A DNA stretch of 64,000 bases from Omphiscola glabra (taxonomy: Eukaryota; Mollusca; Gastropoda; Lymnaeidae), in NCBI GenBank assembly GCA_964017045.1, contig OZ024807.1, positions 14,727,441 to 14,791,440 on the forward strand, written 5' to 3'. A program made the position numbers and the translations under genes. The notes beneath the pieces were generated by a model that saw only the letters and a program-made list of their open reading frames with translations, ran no database searches and was not told the DNA's origin. Shown here piece after piece: positions 47,483-58,933 of this stretch (position 1 is its first letter; each line of letters opens with the position of its first letter).

Positions 47483-47585
47483 ATGAGAGTGAGAACATTC
47501 AAACCAAAGCGGATTGTTGCGGTGCTCACATTCGGGGTAGTCGCCGTGATTGTTCTGAAACTGCTGGTGGTCCAGCTCGTTAGAG
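47483..47585 (+). CDS. Sulfotransferase gene C, exon 1 (membrane anchor)
   Basis: MRVRTFKPKRIVAVLTFGVV, AVIVLKLLVVQLVR. Tail and anchor as in genes A and B; the upstream second ATG of A and B is missing (ggatgag). Ends in phase 1 at gtaag. Confidence 0.87.
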
Positions 47586-47654
47586 GTAAGAATCTATTTG
47601 AAATCATAGTCTGAAGCAGTAACTCTCTGTGAACTAAAAAAAAAGAGCCGGGGA

Positions 47655-48155
47655 GAGGGTTGACAATGACAGGGGGTTGACAATGACAGAAGGTTGACAA
47701 TGACAGAGGGTCATCAAAGACAAAGGTTTACAATGACAGTTTATTGACAATATGCTGAGGATCGACAATGGCAAAGGGTTGACAATGACAGAGGGTTGAC
47801 CATGAAAGAGGGTGATCAATGAAAAAGGGTTGAGAATTTACTGAGGATTGACAATGACAGAGGATTGAAAATGAAAGAAGGTTGACAATTACAGTGGATT
47901 GAAAATGAAAGAAGGTTGACAATGACAGTGGATTGAAAATTTACTGAGGATTGACAATGACAGAGCGTTGAAAATGACAGAGGATTGGCAATTACAGAGA
48001 ATTGACAATGACAGAGGGTGATCAATGACAAAGGGTTGACAATTAAAAAAATGTATAATGAGAGGTCGTTGACATTAACAATCAAAGAACTTTCACAATG
48101 ACAGATGGTGGACAATGACAGATAGTTGACAATAACAGAGGGTTGACAATAATAC
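47655..48155. repeat. 17-bp minisatellite in intron 1 of gene C
   Basis: About 28 diverged units of 'ggttgacaatgacagag', the largest of the three orthologous arrays. Confidence 0.92.
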
Positions 48156-48834
48156 TAGATTTAGGACTTTTTTCACATACTCAATATTTAATAATTAATT
48201 CTCCAGGCTCCCCCCCCCCCAAACCCCCCCAGCTATTTAAATCTGCCATTCAGTATTTTCCGAATTCTAAGATTAATAATTTGTTTATCTTAAAGTTTAC
48301 TTAACATTAGAACACATGGCTATTTTTTATATATTTTTTAACTGGCATGCCAGATCTAAAGACGTTTAATATGACTTTATCTTTGTCCAGGATGCTTACC
48401 ATGGCAATGTAATGTATCCGGAATAATAATCCAAATTAAACTAGTAATACCCTCTCAACCCTACCCCCACACCCCAAACGATAAAAACACTTATGCTGGT
48501 AAATCTTTGTTTGTGATTCTAACAAAGATTTTGATATTTGTGTGATGTAAAGCTAAGGATCATACCCACAATCTCTGCTTTACTCATGTCTACACATTAT
48601 TTTATTAATAATTTTTCAAAAGTTTTATCCTGCACGCCACATTCTTTTGAATCCACGTGCGCATCCACAAGGATACAGGATAATTTTTACATATGATTAG
48701 CCCCACCCCCCCAACCCACATTTTCCTAAAATAATAATGTTTTTCCAGATATTTTTTCTAGTATTGATGACTAAATTTTTAGTTTTTAGTAACAACTTGT
48801 TTTGTAATTTTTATATTATTTGTTTACATTTCAG

Positions 48835-48860
48835 ACCACAGATCTGTGGACGCCATAAAT
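48835..48860 (+). CDS. Sulfotransferase gene C, exon 2 (26-nt microexon)
   Basis: Acceptor tttacatttcag, donor gtaag. With exon 1 it encodes DHRSVDAIN. Only one base differs from gene A. Confidence 0.86.
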
Positions 48861-48984
48861 GTAAGTCAAATTCTATAACCGTATCACACTGTCGTGATGT
48901 TCTATCAACTCTATGGACCGTGTTTACTCGCGTATCGATCACACTTTTTTTAAAACCTAAAATTTCGATAGAAATCAAGGGTGT

Positions 48985-50060
48985 GACCTATCCACTCGAC
49001 ATCACAGGGACCTGAAGTACCCTGAGTTTCAACATGGGCCAGGGCAAAAGAGAACACGAATTTTCACCTACATGTTGCGCAATCACTTCTTCCAACAGTA
49101 TAACGTTACACTCAGTGTTTCTTTCAGGCATCTCTCCGGAGGGGGCCCCTGACCCCCATAGCAATTCCAATGCCCCCCCCCCCCGCAGAAAAATGGGTAC
49201 AAAATTAAAGGAAAATAAATTTTTATCATAATTGACTAACTTGTTATTTTTTATAACAGTTTTGAAAAGAATTAGTTACTGGTGAGTTTAGCCGATTACA
49301 GCTTATGGAATCTATAAAATATGTCGCTATGTTCGATACATTTATTACTGATCTGTATATTAAAGGTTATACTAGATAGAGGCTTAAGTTATTAGAAAAT
49401 AAATATTTTACTTGCCGCTCCAGATTATAAGCCAAAGTCTTAATTCCTGTTGTTATAATAAATTTGTATTTTTAATGATGTATATTTTGCAACTTTAAAA
49501 GTTGAACGACTTTTAAAAAAACTTCATTTTGATTCATGTGGTAAAACGTAGGAATAGTTAGAAGAGATATTTAATACATGTAAGTTTTTTCTTCTTTAAT
49601 TTGCGGTCGACATGTAAGGTGATGCTAACAGTAAATTTTTAAGTGATTTGTACATTTTTGGAAGATTTTTTTTTTCAAAATTCATATATCATTTAAGTAG
49701 TTAACTTGGAAAATAGTTTAAGTTGAAAATAAAAGCCACATTACTATTCTATTTAGTAATATAAGAATATTTACATAACACACAGATCAAGCAGAGACGT
49801 CACTCGACTTTTCGAGGCCCCTTGCCAATTTTCGATTTTTGCCCGCCCCCCCCCCCCCCCCCAACCAGCTTTCCTAGCATTTACAGATGATAATTAAGAA
49901 ATTTCACATCACATGTTTAAGCCCCTAAAATATCCAAGGCCCCTTGCAGTCGAAGTGGTTGCTGGGCTGACAGGATCGTGCTAAGGGTAAGGTACACCTA
50001 AATTTTGTAACGAGCAGCTTTTCCGGTGCTCTCCAATTAAGTGTAGATTGTTTCAAATTC
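48985..50060 (-). repeat. Interspersed repeat in gene C intron 2, shared with gene B
   Basis: Inverse orientation of 33600-34870. Includes 'gggccagggcaaaagagaac' and 'gcatctctccgga', a C run at 49846-49862, and ends at 'tttcaaattcccccggagg', where similarity to gene A resumes. Confidence 0.65.
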
Positions 50061-50474
50061 CCCCGGAGGAAATGGTCTGAAAGATATACTGGCTACCCTT
50101 ATAATAGAAAAGCGCTCGGTCGCACTGCTAGTATGTAACATTATTTTTCTGATTTGCGACAGAATACTATCAATTTTTTTAAAAGTGATTTAATTTGAAT
50201 ATTAAACTTTTGTTGGTGTTATTTTTTGCTACCTTTGAGCGGTTTTCTACTTGAATTTCTATCTTGTTTGACCATAGTATATTTGTGTGTTGTGGCCGGG
50301 GGGGTGTTTTTTTTTGGGGGGGGGGGCAAGGAGGGTGGTTGAAAGTGTGAAATGCCCTCCAGAAGAAATTGTCTGAAAGAAATACTGGTTACCCTTACAG
50401 TAGAAAAGCTTTCATATTATCATTTTCTACTTGAATTTCCATCTTGTTTGACCATAGAAAATTGTGCGTTGTAG

Positions 50475-50505
<31 letters not shown>

Positions 50506-51305
50506 ACGTGACCCTCTTGTTCGGTCAATGCACACTCTTCCACATGGTGAACTGAAATGTTGCGTCTGAGTTAATGATACAGAGTTAAAGCTCCGTCATG
50601 GTGTGTCGAGGGGGAAAAAAGGGTGTGGTGGGGTTGGGGTGGGTATGGGGTTTTGAGGGATGGGGAAATAAAAAAAGGTGTGTAAAAAAACTATAGCAAC
50701 CCTAACCCTTACACTTACACTAACCATCGGTTATAATTCTGGGATGTTTGGGATTGGATGGGTAAATGTGTTGGGTATATTGGATCGGGGCATATCCACA
50801 CTTACAATTCTGGTCAAGGGAGGACTCGTAAAAGGTGTGTTACTTAAAGTCACCTATCTTTATGGATTAATAGGTTTCATTTTTTAAGTCAGCCGTTTAC
50901 ATAATTTCTTTTCGTATTGAATTTTAAGAAATCTTAAAGAGATTATTTTCTACTTTTTAGTTCGTTTAAATGCGTTTTCAAAAGAAAGATTTTTTTTTTA
51001 ATTTTTTTTTTTTTAATCCTTTACAATAACCTCGCTTTTGCTCGTCGTGTTTGATTCTGACTGGGTGACGAAATTTACGGACATCTATTTGACCCAATTC
51101 CCGTCAACCTATCGAGCTGAAACTTGGCACATAGACTCGTTGCCGATAACGACACATTCTATCAAATTTTCATCAAAAATTCCACATTTATAAGAAAAAC
51201 CTTTTTTTTTTTTTTAGGGGTTGTTTACATTTTTTTTTTATTTTTAAATTTCCCATTTAGGGACTTAAAAGGGAAAAGCCTCATTCGCAAACATTCAAAT
51301 GTGGA

Positions 51306-51770
51306 AACAAATCCATTTTGTTTGTTGTTGCTTGCAACAAATCCATTTTGTTTGTGTTTCTTGCAACAAATCCATTTTGTTTGTTGTTGCTTGCAACAAA
51401 TCCATTTTGTTTGTTGTTGCTTGCAACAAATCCATTTTGTTTGTGTTTCTTGCAACAAATCCATTTTGTTTGTTGTTGCTTGCAACAAATCCATTTTGTT
51501 TGTGTTTCTTGCAACAAATCCATTTTGTTTGTTGTTGCTTGCAACAAATCCATTTTGTTTGTGTTTCTTGCAACAAATCCATTTTGTTTGTTGTTGCTTG
51601 CAACAAATCCATTTTGTTTGTTGTTGCTTGCAACAAATCCATTTTGTTTGTGTTTCTTGCAACAAATCCATTTTGTTTGTTGTTGCTTGCAACAAATCCA
51701 TTTTGTTTGTGTTTCTTGCAACAAATCCATTTTGTTTGTTGTTGCTTGCAACAAATCTCTTTTGTTTGTG
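51306..51770. repeat. Minisatellite with two-level order in gene C intron 2
   Basis: Fifteen full units that start aacaaatccattttgtttgt and end either tgttgcttgc (30 bp, L) or gtttcttgc (29 bp, S), then a changed unit. The order is LSLLSLS LSLLSLS L: a seven-unit, 207-bp block present twice. No unit contains a stop in most frames, so long open frames appear on both strands; these are not genes. Confidence 0.97.
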
Positions 51771-52415
51771 CTGCTTCGCTGGAAGGAAAAATAATAATAA
51801 AGAAAAACTCTTTTTAACTATATATCCTAGGTTATCATATGTGTAGAGTTATTTATAGGCAAAAACACGTGTCTAAACTAGACTGGCCTTGATATTGACG
51901 TCACCGACTAAAGTGGCTGTCATACCGTACCCATCCCACCATCGATTGCTATAGTTTGGTAACGCTGAAATGCGGTAAATTGATAATAGAGAATGCCATT
52001 AGGTGACGCAAAATTTCTATTTCCTTACTAGAACGTTAGGATAATTGTATTCCTATATAAAACCCACCAGGTTACTTAATAGACAAGGTGAGACAGATAA
52101 GGATAGAGAGATGTTTGCAAATACGAGACGCTATATAAATTTGTGTGAAGATTAATAGTTGTATTTTGTAGCGTGCACATTTGTCACTTACTGTCCTTTG
52201 ATGAAGCTTTTTTGTTGTTGTTGTTGTTTTGGTGTTTTTTTCTGTTGTACTCGAATTTTTTATTTTTTAGAAATAGTGTTGTATTTAAATATTTTTTTTA
52301 ATAGTATCACTAGCTTTGGTATCGTTTTCTTTGCCTACTGTTTTTCTTAGGACTTTGTTACGTATTGTTTATAATACAAGCCAAATATTAACACGTATTA
52401 AACCATCAAAATAAT

Positions 52416-52710
52416 TGTCAAGTATGGGAGTTCAGTAGTTTGAATGCATGCTTATGAGGCGCGGTGTGTGAAAGAGTTTTTATTAGCTAATGAACGCGCT
52501 TGTCTGAATGACGTATTTTTTATGTGTATTGTGACGTAAGTAGTAGTCGTGTGGGAGTTATGGTGGAGAACCTTAGGGAAGAGAGATGTGTGCCTTGTGT
52601 TCCTGATAATTAAAGTTATATTTACTAAAAGGACTTGAGTTATTTACTAATGATTGAAATAGTGGAAGAACGTGATTGAATAATCCAATCCAGGAGTATA
52701 GAAGTTGACA
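52416..52710 (+). mobile_element. Solo LTR (TGTCAAGTATGG...GTTGACA) in gene C intron 2
   Basis: 295 bp with short terminal inverted repeats (TGTCAAGT / AGTTGACA) and perfect 5-bp TSDs ataat (52411-52415 and 52711-52715). Gene A reads through the site ('cagattgaatctttaagata' near 18665). A different LTR family from 22326 and 41572. No internal coding sequence. Confidence 0.85.
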
Positions 52711-52884
52711 ATAATAATGTTACCAAACAACCATCCTCAACAGATGGTGACTTCTTATTTTAAAGTAATGAAATTAATTAACAAACTACGGCAAATTATT
52801 CCTCTGTAAAACTGCCAAATACGATCATGATATTATTAATCCACTAAACTAATTTTTAAATGAAATGACTTTTTATTCATCCAG

Positions 52885-53922
52885 TATATCAGACCAGGCA
52901 GAAATGGGAACACAACATCGGACGACATGACAAGTAGAATAACCCTGTTGTCGCAAGCATGTGCGTCGCACTGGTCAGACATTCTGGGACCCAAACTCTA
53001 CACTGTTTCAATTTACTCGGACGTGAACAAGAATCTCATGTACTGCCACGTGCCTAAAGCTGGATGCACTTTCTGGGGCCGTATATTTAGCTTTCTGACC
53101 CGCCCCGACGATATGTCACAATTGAATATTCACTCGCCTTTTGATATAGATCGCATGAAACTCCACGGCGGTCAGCTAAAGCCAGTTGGACATCCCGATT
53201 GGAATTTAGCTAAAAATGAGATCATGGAGCACACGGTCAAATTTTTCTTCGCCAGAGATCCGTACTCTCGTCTTTGGAGCGTTTATTTAGACAAATATTA
53301 TTTACCCGATTTCTGGCATCGCAACGAGATCTCCAAGGATATTTGTCTCCTGAATATTACCTTTCCAGACTTCCTGGCTTTTGCAGTAACGTCGGTTGAC
53401 GGCCACATGCTTCCCGTGGCGTATATCTGCAATCCTTGTGAATTCCGTCCGCATTACATTGGCAAGTTGGAAACGTTTTCTAGAGATTCCAAATTTATAT
53501 TAGACAAGGGGCGAATGGGAAGCTTACTGGATAACTACAGATATACAAATTACACCGAGACAGAGCTCAAATCGATCATCTCGAACTACTTCTGGTATTA
53601 CAACGTGCGCAAGCTAAGTCAGTGTTTTACTGAGAAGGACCTCTGTCGTAGAATGTGGCACGTGTTTCAAATTAACGGCCACATCCGGTCGACGTTGGGA
53701 TTTCCCGAAAACTTGCCGGTCTACAACGAAGAGACGTTTCTGGACCATGTTTTACAAACTGTACGGAGTCAAGGCATGAGCAGAGCCGAAGCCTCGAGTC
53801 AGAGACGTAAATATCTTGCAAACGCGTATAAGAATGTACCACGTGCCGCCATTACAGCCATCCAAGAAAGATTTAAGCCCGATTTTGAAATTTTTGGTTA
53901 TGATACGCTTCCACCAAAATAA
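52885..53922 (+). CDS. Carbohydrate sulfotransferase (HNK-1 family) gene C, exon 3
   Basis: Terminal exon of gene C, residues 44-388 of a 388-aa protein (exons 47483-47585, 48835-48860, 52885-53922; introns of 1249 and 4024 bp). Starts YIRPGRNGNTTSDDM after acceptor ttcatccag. PAPS motifs HVPKAGCTFWGR and FARDPYSRLWSVYLDKY are intact; the GK motif reads IGKLETF, where A and B have IGKMETF. Differences cluster in the loop after MKLH (GGQLKPVGHPDW; A: SGPLSPVGQPDW; B: YGPLNPVGQPDW) and near the C-terminus (NVPRAAITAIQERF; A: NVSLAHILAIQERF), which also removes a glycosylation sequon. From 53573 to about 53730 it is almost base-identical to gene A. No disabling change is seen. Confidence 0.93.
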   Translation, partial: YIRPGRNGNTTSDDMTSRITLLSQACASHWSDILGPKLYTVSIYSDVNKNLMYCHVPKAGCTFWGRIFSFLTRPDDMSQLNIHSPFDIDRMKLHGGQLKPVGHPDWNLAKNEIMEHTVKFFFARDPYSRLWSVYLDKYYLPDFWHRNEISKDICLLNITFPDFLAFAVTSVDGHMLPVAYICNPCEFRPHYIGKLETFSRDSKFILDKGRMGSLLDNYRYTNYTETELKSIISNYFWYYNVRKLSQCFTEKDLCRRMWHVFQINGHIRSTLGFPENLPVYNEETFLDHVLQTVRSQGMSRAEASSQRRKYLANAYKNVPRAAITAIQERFKPDFEIFGYDTLPPK

Positions 53923-54474
53923 TTTTATATTTCAAACTAGAAAAAAATATATCCAAAGTAATTTTTGGGGTGAACAAAATATGGGGAAACATAATGGTAT
54001 CTTTTCTATATATAGCTAACCTTATAGTATGTGTGTCTTTGTTTTTATTTGAACAGTACTTCCGACCCCCGACTCTCCATTCCCCACCCCTTCAAAAAAT
54101 CATGGTAGTTTTATTGGACAACAGTATTCCCCAAGATCAACTACCAGATGGAGGCAAACTGATGAATGATTCAACGTGGCGGATTCAGTGACAGGTACCC
54201 AATTAGCAACACGACGCAGATTAAATGCAGGTAGCCGAGCAACTCAGTTTAGCTCTCCGTTGCGAAAACTAACATCATCATCGATACTTCTACAGCCCTG
54301 GGACGATTCTAACCAGCTTCCCTTGAGACACCTCATCGTCGATCTGTGACTTTGTGGCCCCCAGCTGATCTAACACTAAAGGAATACGTGGCTTTATAAG
54401 CTAAGGATTTTTGCAACTTTGATAGTCAACTTGCAGGACGAGAGTGGTGTGGTGATAAACTCTAAGATTGTTTA

Positions 54475-54715
54475 GGCGTAAGAATCTTCGTTAGAGTTCG
54501 TAAGAATCTTCGTTAGAGCTCGTAAGGATCTTCGTTAGAGTTCGTAAGAATCTTCATTAGAGTTCGTAAGAATCTTCGTAAGGATCTTCGTTAGAGTTCG
54601 TAAGAATCTTCATTAGAGTTCGTAAGAATCTTCGTAAGGATCTTCATTAGAGTTCGTAAGAATCTTCGTAAGGATCTTCGTTAGAGTTCGTAAGAATCTT
54701 CGTTAGAGTTCTGTA
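54475..54715. repeat. 22-bp minisatellite in the 3' flank of gene C
   Basis: About 11 units of 'ttcgttagagttcgtaagaatc', with shorter 'ttcgtaaggatc' variants at regular spacing. The most uniform of the three orthologous arrays. Confidence 0.93.
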
Positions 54716-54938
54716 TGTTTTCAGGGATTGATTATACTCATTATTTCCTCGAAGCATATTTTTAGGTGCTTATGTGATTTTTCAATTCAATAACAAGTTT
54801 AGTTTTCAGTGAGGTTTCTTTTGTTAGTGTGAAACAATTTTCATAGCCAAGTATTTTTTTAGTAAATTTCTGTGTGAGTTTGTTTCTCGTGAAGATGTCT
54901 TTCCTTTCATTAAATAATTATTATTTCTTTAGAGTGTA

Positions 54939-54944
54939 AATAAA
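54939..54944 (+). promoter_or_regulatory. Candidate polyadenylation signal, gene C
   Basis: AATAAA in 'agagtgtaaataaaga', the orthologue of the second hexamer of genes A and B. About 1.0 kb after the stop. Confidence 0.45.
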
Positions 54945-55101
54945 GATATTTCTTATATTTGACGATCGCTGTGTGTCATTATCGTTGTAGTCAATCTGTC
55001 CGTGCCATGCTTAACACTCACACATTTGACTCTGAAAGCTCATTATATCCCAATACCCATTATCTCAAACTTGAACTGAGCAATGATAATAATTGGGGGG
55101 G

Positions 55102-55288
55102 CAGTGGCGTAGTGAGGGGGGCAAGGGGGGCATCATGCCCCGGGCGCTACTCACAAAGGGGCGCCAAATTGTATATTTTACTTAATATTGTATGGTTTTC
55201 GAATAAGGGGGGGGGGCGCTAAAAAGGTATCTGGGGGTGCTAAAAAGGTATTGAGCCCCGGGCGCGAGTTAAGCTCGCTACGCCACTG
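55102..55288 (+). mobile_element. MITE, CAGTGGCGTAGCGAG family, copy 3
   Basis: Ends cagtggcgtagtgag and ctcgctacgccactg, inserted in a G run. The interior has a duplicated 'gtgctaaaaaggtat'. Absent from units A and B at the matching place. Confidence 0.88.
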
Positions 55289-55559
55289 GGGGGGGGGGAG
55301 AGACTGCAAGGTCAAAGGAAATGTGTGAAACAGGGCATGAGAAACCGGAAACAAAGGATGCAACTAAACCACGAATGTGTCAAAAACAAAAATTCTTCGT
55401 CTGCGAACACAAAAAGAGTAACACAAATATAAAAGAATTAAAAATAAACATTTGGCTCTATCCGAGAGGGCGGCAGAAAAACAATGAATTTTTTATTTTT
55501 TTTGGGCCTATTCCGGATGGTTAGGAGCGAAAAAAAAAAAAAAAAAAGCTTCTTCTGTC

Positions 55560-56285
55560 AAGACCTCTGGATGAGGCGGGCATCTCTGGAGCTGCACTTC
55601 GTTGGTTTACTCCTTATCTGACTGACAGGACTCAGCGTACTGTAGTGAGTCAAGCATCTTCCATGGACACTTCCCTTACCTGCGGCGTACCTCGGGGCTC
55701 AGTTTTAAGAACAAAATTATTCTCCATGTACACTAGCCTGCTTGGCAGAATTATTGAAAGTTGTTTACGGGTGACACAGAACTGTACAGGTGTTTCCGCT
55801 GCTGTTCAGGCTGTCGAGGACTACTGTCTTGTGGTGAAATCAGGGTTAGATTATTGTAACAGTTGTCTGTGAGGTTTACCTCAAAATCAAATTCAGAGAC
55901 AAAATACTGCAGCACGCATTGTATCGCGGATAAAAAAAACTCTGATCTCATCAACTCAGTTTTTAAAGATAGCCACTGGCTTCCTGTGAGTGGGCGCATT
56001 GACCACAAAATTCTGTTCCTGGCGCTGTATAGAAGGCTCAGCACCTGAATGTCTTAACGAGCAGATTTTTAAACATTTATTCTTAAAGAACCTGCGCTCT
56101 TCAACACAGTGCTTATTGATAGTTCCCACTGTGGATAGACACAGAAAGAAGTCGTACGGAGTATGAAGCTATAACGCCTAAATTATGGAACAGTTTGCCT
56201 CAACCTTTGAGGGAAAATGAAAATTATTTTAAAAAATCATTTAAGAGACATTTAAAGACTGTTTTTCTTTTACTAGATTTTAGGA
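55560..56285 (+). pseudogene. LINE (CR1/L2-like) reverse transcriptase remnant
   Basis: Reads, with breaks: ISGAALRWFTPYLTDRTQRT, GVPRGSVLRTKLFSMYTSLL, then SGLDYCNSCL, a stop, GLPQNQIQRQNTAARIV, and KDSHWLPVSGRIDHKILFLA. The order 'TDRTQRV...GVPQGSVL...LDYCNSLL.GLP...AARL...LHWLPV..RI.+KI' is that of CR1/L2/Rex-type elements. The segment between GSVL and LDYC is shortened and the YADD box is gone, so it is internally deleted as well as frameshifted. It is inserted at the end of unit C. Confidence 0.85.
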
Positions 56286-57109
56286 CATCATAGCGCTGCG
56301 AGCATATGCTAAAATAACATGAACACGCGTGCTATAAAAGTATTCAATAATAATCATCTTTATAGGCATTGTAGACCAGCATGAACACAAGTTCTATAAA
56401 AGTATTCAATCCTCATCATCTATATAAGCATTGTAGATCAACTACAAAGCCTTTCATTTGGGGGGGGGGGGCGTGGATCGAAGGCAAAAATCGTGGCTCA
56501 CCCAGGGTGGAACTAATCCTAGCTACGCCACCGCCTATTCTATAAGTTGGTGTGAATAGCTGAGATCTCCACATAAATGTATAACTATGGTCTAGACGGT
56601 TTTAGTCTAACAACTTTATAATCCTGCATTGACTGCTCTGTCGGTTAAAAGGACTAAGCACAAATACACACAATTTTTAAAAAATCTTTTGTCTCGTTTC
56701 ATCTTTTGCTATAATGTGAAATTGTTGTCTTTTCAAAAATGTGCAGTTGATAATTTATTTAGCTACCAAATAAATGGAGAAAATATTAAGCAAAAGTTGA
56801 AATTACTGAAATTCTAAGTACTTTGTACATTCAACAAATAAAACCCCATTCTATTTAGAAATATATCCTTAGTAGATTTTATTCATGTATATACATGAGA
56901 CACTAGTGTTCAAATCGGCGAATGTAGGCATTTTATACATTACAATTTCTGTTATAACGTATATATTAATAACATTGTTATGTAATAATTTATTAATAGC
57001 TAAACCGAGGGTTAAAATTTGAAGGTAACGTTTGATAAAGGTTACGGTCGTAAAAATGTTAATTATAATTTGACCCACGTGTACCGTTCGCTATAAAACT
57101 ATCACCATA

Positions 57110-58045
57110 TCATAACCCTCATCCCAATCGAGCAGCCCCCGAGGCTTTGTGTAGACTTTTGGGCCGAGTTCGATGCGAAAAACATGCACCCTCTCCTCAG
57201 CAGATTTGTATGCGCATATTCATTGTGTTGGTGTTGTCTAAGAGAGACAGAGAGAGAGAGAGAGAGAGGGGGGGAAAAAACGACTTTCAACAGCGCCTTT
57301 TCCTTTAGCATTATGTTCAAACAACATGCGTTTGAAACACATTTTAATATCGACAAGCAACAGCTGCTCAGCCACGGCTTGCGTCTTGATGTGAAAGAAA
57401 TCCCAATAACTAGATTTAAAGTCGGCGGATTATGCCATCCCTTCAAAAGTAACCATAGTTTTTATTTGCATAGTAGGATTTAATAAACCAGTACAGATCA
57501 TTGGAATTAAACATTTTTAAAAAATCGGTAAATGTTTGGAATAACTTTATTTCAGATCCATTAATAAATTGTGACAAAATTTTGGACGTCTCTCTGTTTT
57601 GTTTGTGTGACGTTTTTCTCTCTATTTTTGGTACAAAAATGATTTTGATGCACTCAGCGTCTTGGCTATGGTTAGTTCCACCCGGGGCGTAGCTATGCTT
57701 AGTGCCACCCGGGGTGTAGCTATGGTTAGTGCTACCGGGAGCGGGCCAAGCTTTTTGACAACTCCCTTCCACGAAAAAAACTGCGATTGGCCGCCCCACC
57801 TTATAAGGAAATATTTGCCCCCCCCCCCGGGGCGGACCAAACTCCGCACCCCCTTCCTTGCCACTGGAAGCATCTCACGCTACACTATGACATGCATTGA
57901 TTTAATCGAAAATAGTGAATATCGTATCGTGAATATTTATAAACATATAATAGTTATATGGCGTTTTCATCAGCATTGTCTCTTGTTTATAAAACATCCT
58001 TTCTATAGAGGAAGTGAGAAATCTATACGTTTTTTTTTTATGTGT
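57110..58045. other. Intergenic, GA microsatellite and MITE-like G/C-rich piece
   Basis: A (GA) run is at 57242-57268. 57660-57870 holds a twice-repeated 'ccaccyggggygtagctatg' phrase and 'tgccactgg', like eroded MITE ends. Open frames here have no recognisable family. Confidence 0.4.
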
Positions 58046-58053
58046 CACAAGAA

Positions 58054-58106
58054 TGCACGAAAGATATTAAGAGAAAACATCTACGTCACATTCACCTTGA
58101 TTCGAT
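58054..58106. repeat. 53-bp direct repeat, copy 1
   Basis: 'attaagagaaaacatctacg' plus 'tcacattcaccttgattcgat' recurs unchanged at 59195-59246, about 1.14 kb away. Confidence 0.8.
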
Positions 58107-58758
58107 CAAGAGTGCGGCTCTCAACAATTTTTTTTATTTTAAAAATGACTCTCAGTTACTACAGGTCTGGCGACGTCTGCTATAATCCATAAATATGTAA
58201 ATAAACAGGTGACACCTTTTTCGGCAGATTGACATACGACTATCTGGATCAAATATTTCAAATTTGAGTGAAAATCCGTTCGAAAGAGAATGCGGTGGAC
58301 TCATCTGAAACCGAGCGTATTCTCAGTTTCTTTTCAGCAGTATCGATGAAAGTTTGGCGAAAGCTTCCTTTAAAAAAAAAACTATCCCCCTCCCGTGGGC
58401 GGCTAAAGTATAGACGGAAGATAAGCACTTCATATTTTACAATCGGGGACAGGATTCATTTATACGATTTCTCCAATTCTGACACCCATTATTTTCATTA
58501 AACAATGCCTCCAAAGCCAGGATTTTTTTGGCGCCCTCTAAATAGTCTGGCGCCTGTGGATATCTGTTTCCCTTAGCTAAGCCTCTGGATATGCACAAGT
58601 TGAAAGCCTCTCCCTAGGCGGATAGCTAGAGTTTGTGACGTTCGGTACAACCCTTGTCTTTTCCGCCCCCCTCACGAAAACAACGAAACATACTACATAC
58701 ACATAAAACAGAAATCATACATAGTATATAAAACGATGTTTAAAATGCCGGTCCCAAA

Positions 58759-58925
58759 CAGTGGCGTAGCGAGGGGGGCAAGGGGGGCATCATGCCCCCG
58801 GCGCTACTCACAAAGGGGCGCCAAACGGTATATTTTACATATAATATTGTATTGTTTTCGAATAGGGGGGTGGGCGCTAAAAAGGTATTGTGCCCCAGGC
58901 GCGAGTTAAGCTCGCTACGCCACTG
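58759..58925 (+). mobile_element. MITE, CAGTGGCGTAGCGAG family, copy 4 (reference copy)
   Basis: 167 bp with perfect 15-bp terminal inverted repeats (cagtggcgtagcgag / ctcgctacgccactg) and perfect 8-bp TSDs gtcccaaa (58751-58758 and 58926-58933). This copy fixes the termini of the family and assigns it to a hAT-type mechanism. Confidence 0.95.
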
Positions 58926-58933
58926 GTCCCAAA

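Larger units (their letters stand above)
40600..57110 (+). repeat. Segmental duplication unit C (carries gene C)
   Basis: Same block order as unit A, all in the direct orientation, from 'cccaccaaacaagggcggtg' (40737) to the 'tatacatgagacactagtgtt' post-region (56890). It is the longest unit because of the hAT element, solo LTRs and expanded arrays. Confidence 0.75.

Noticed and set aside
51124..51846. Frames of 115-240 codons on both strands
   Set aside because: The 29/30-bp units lack stops in most frames; the frames begin and end with the array inside an intron.
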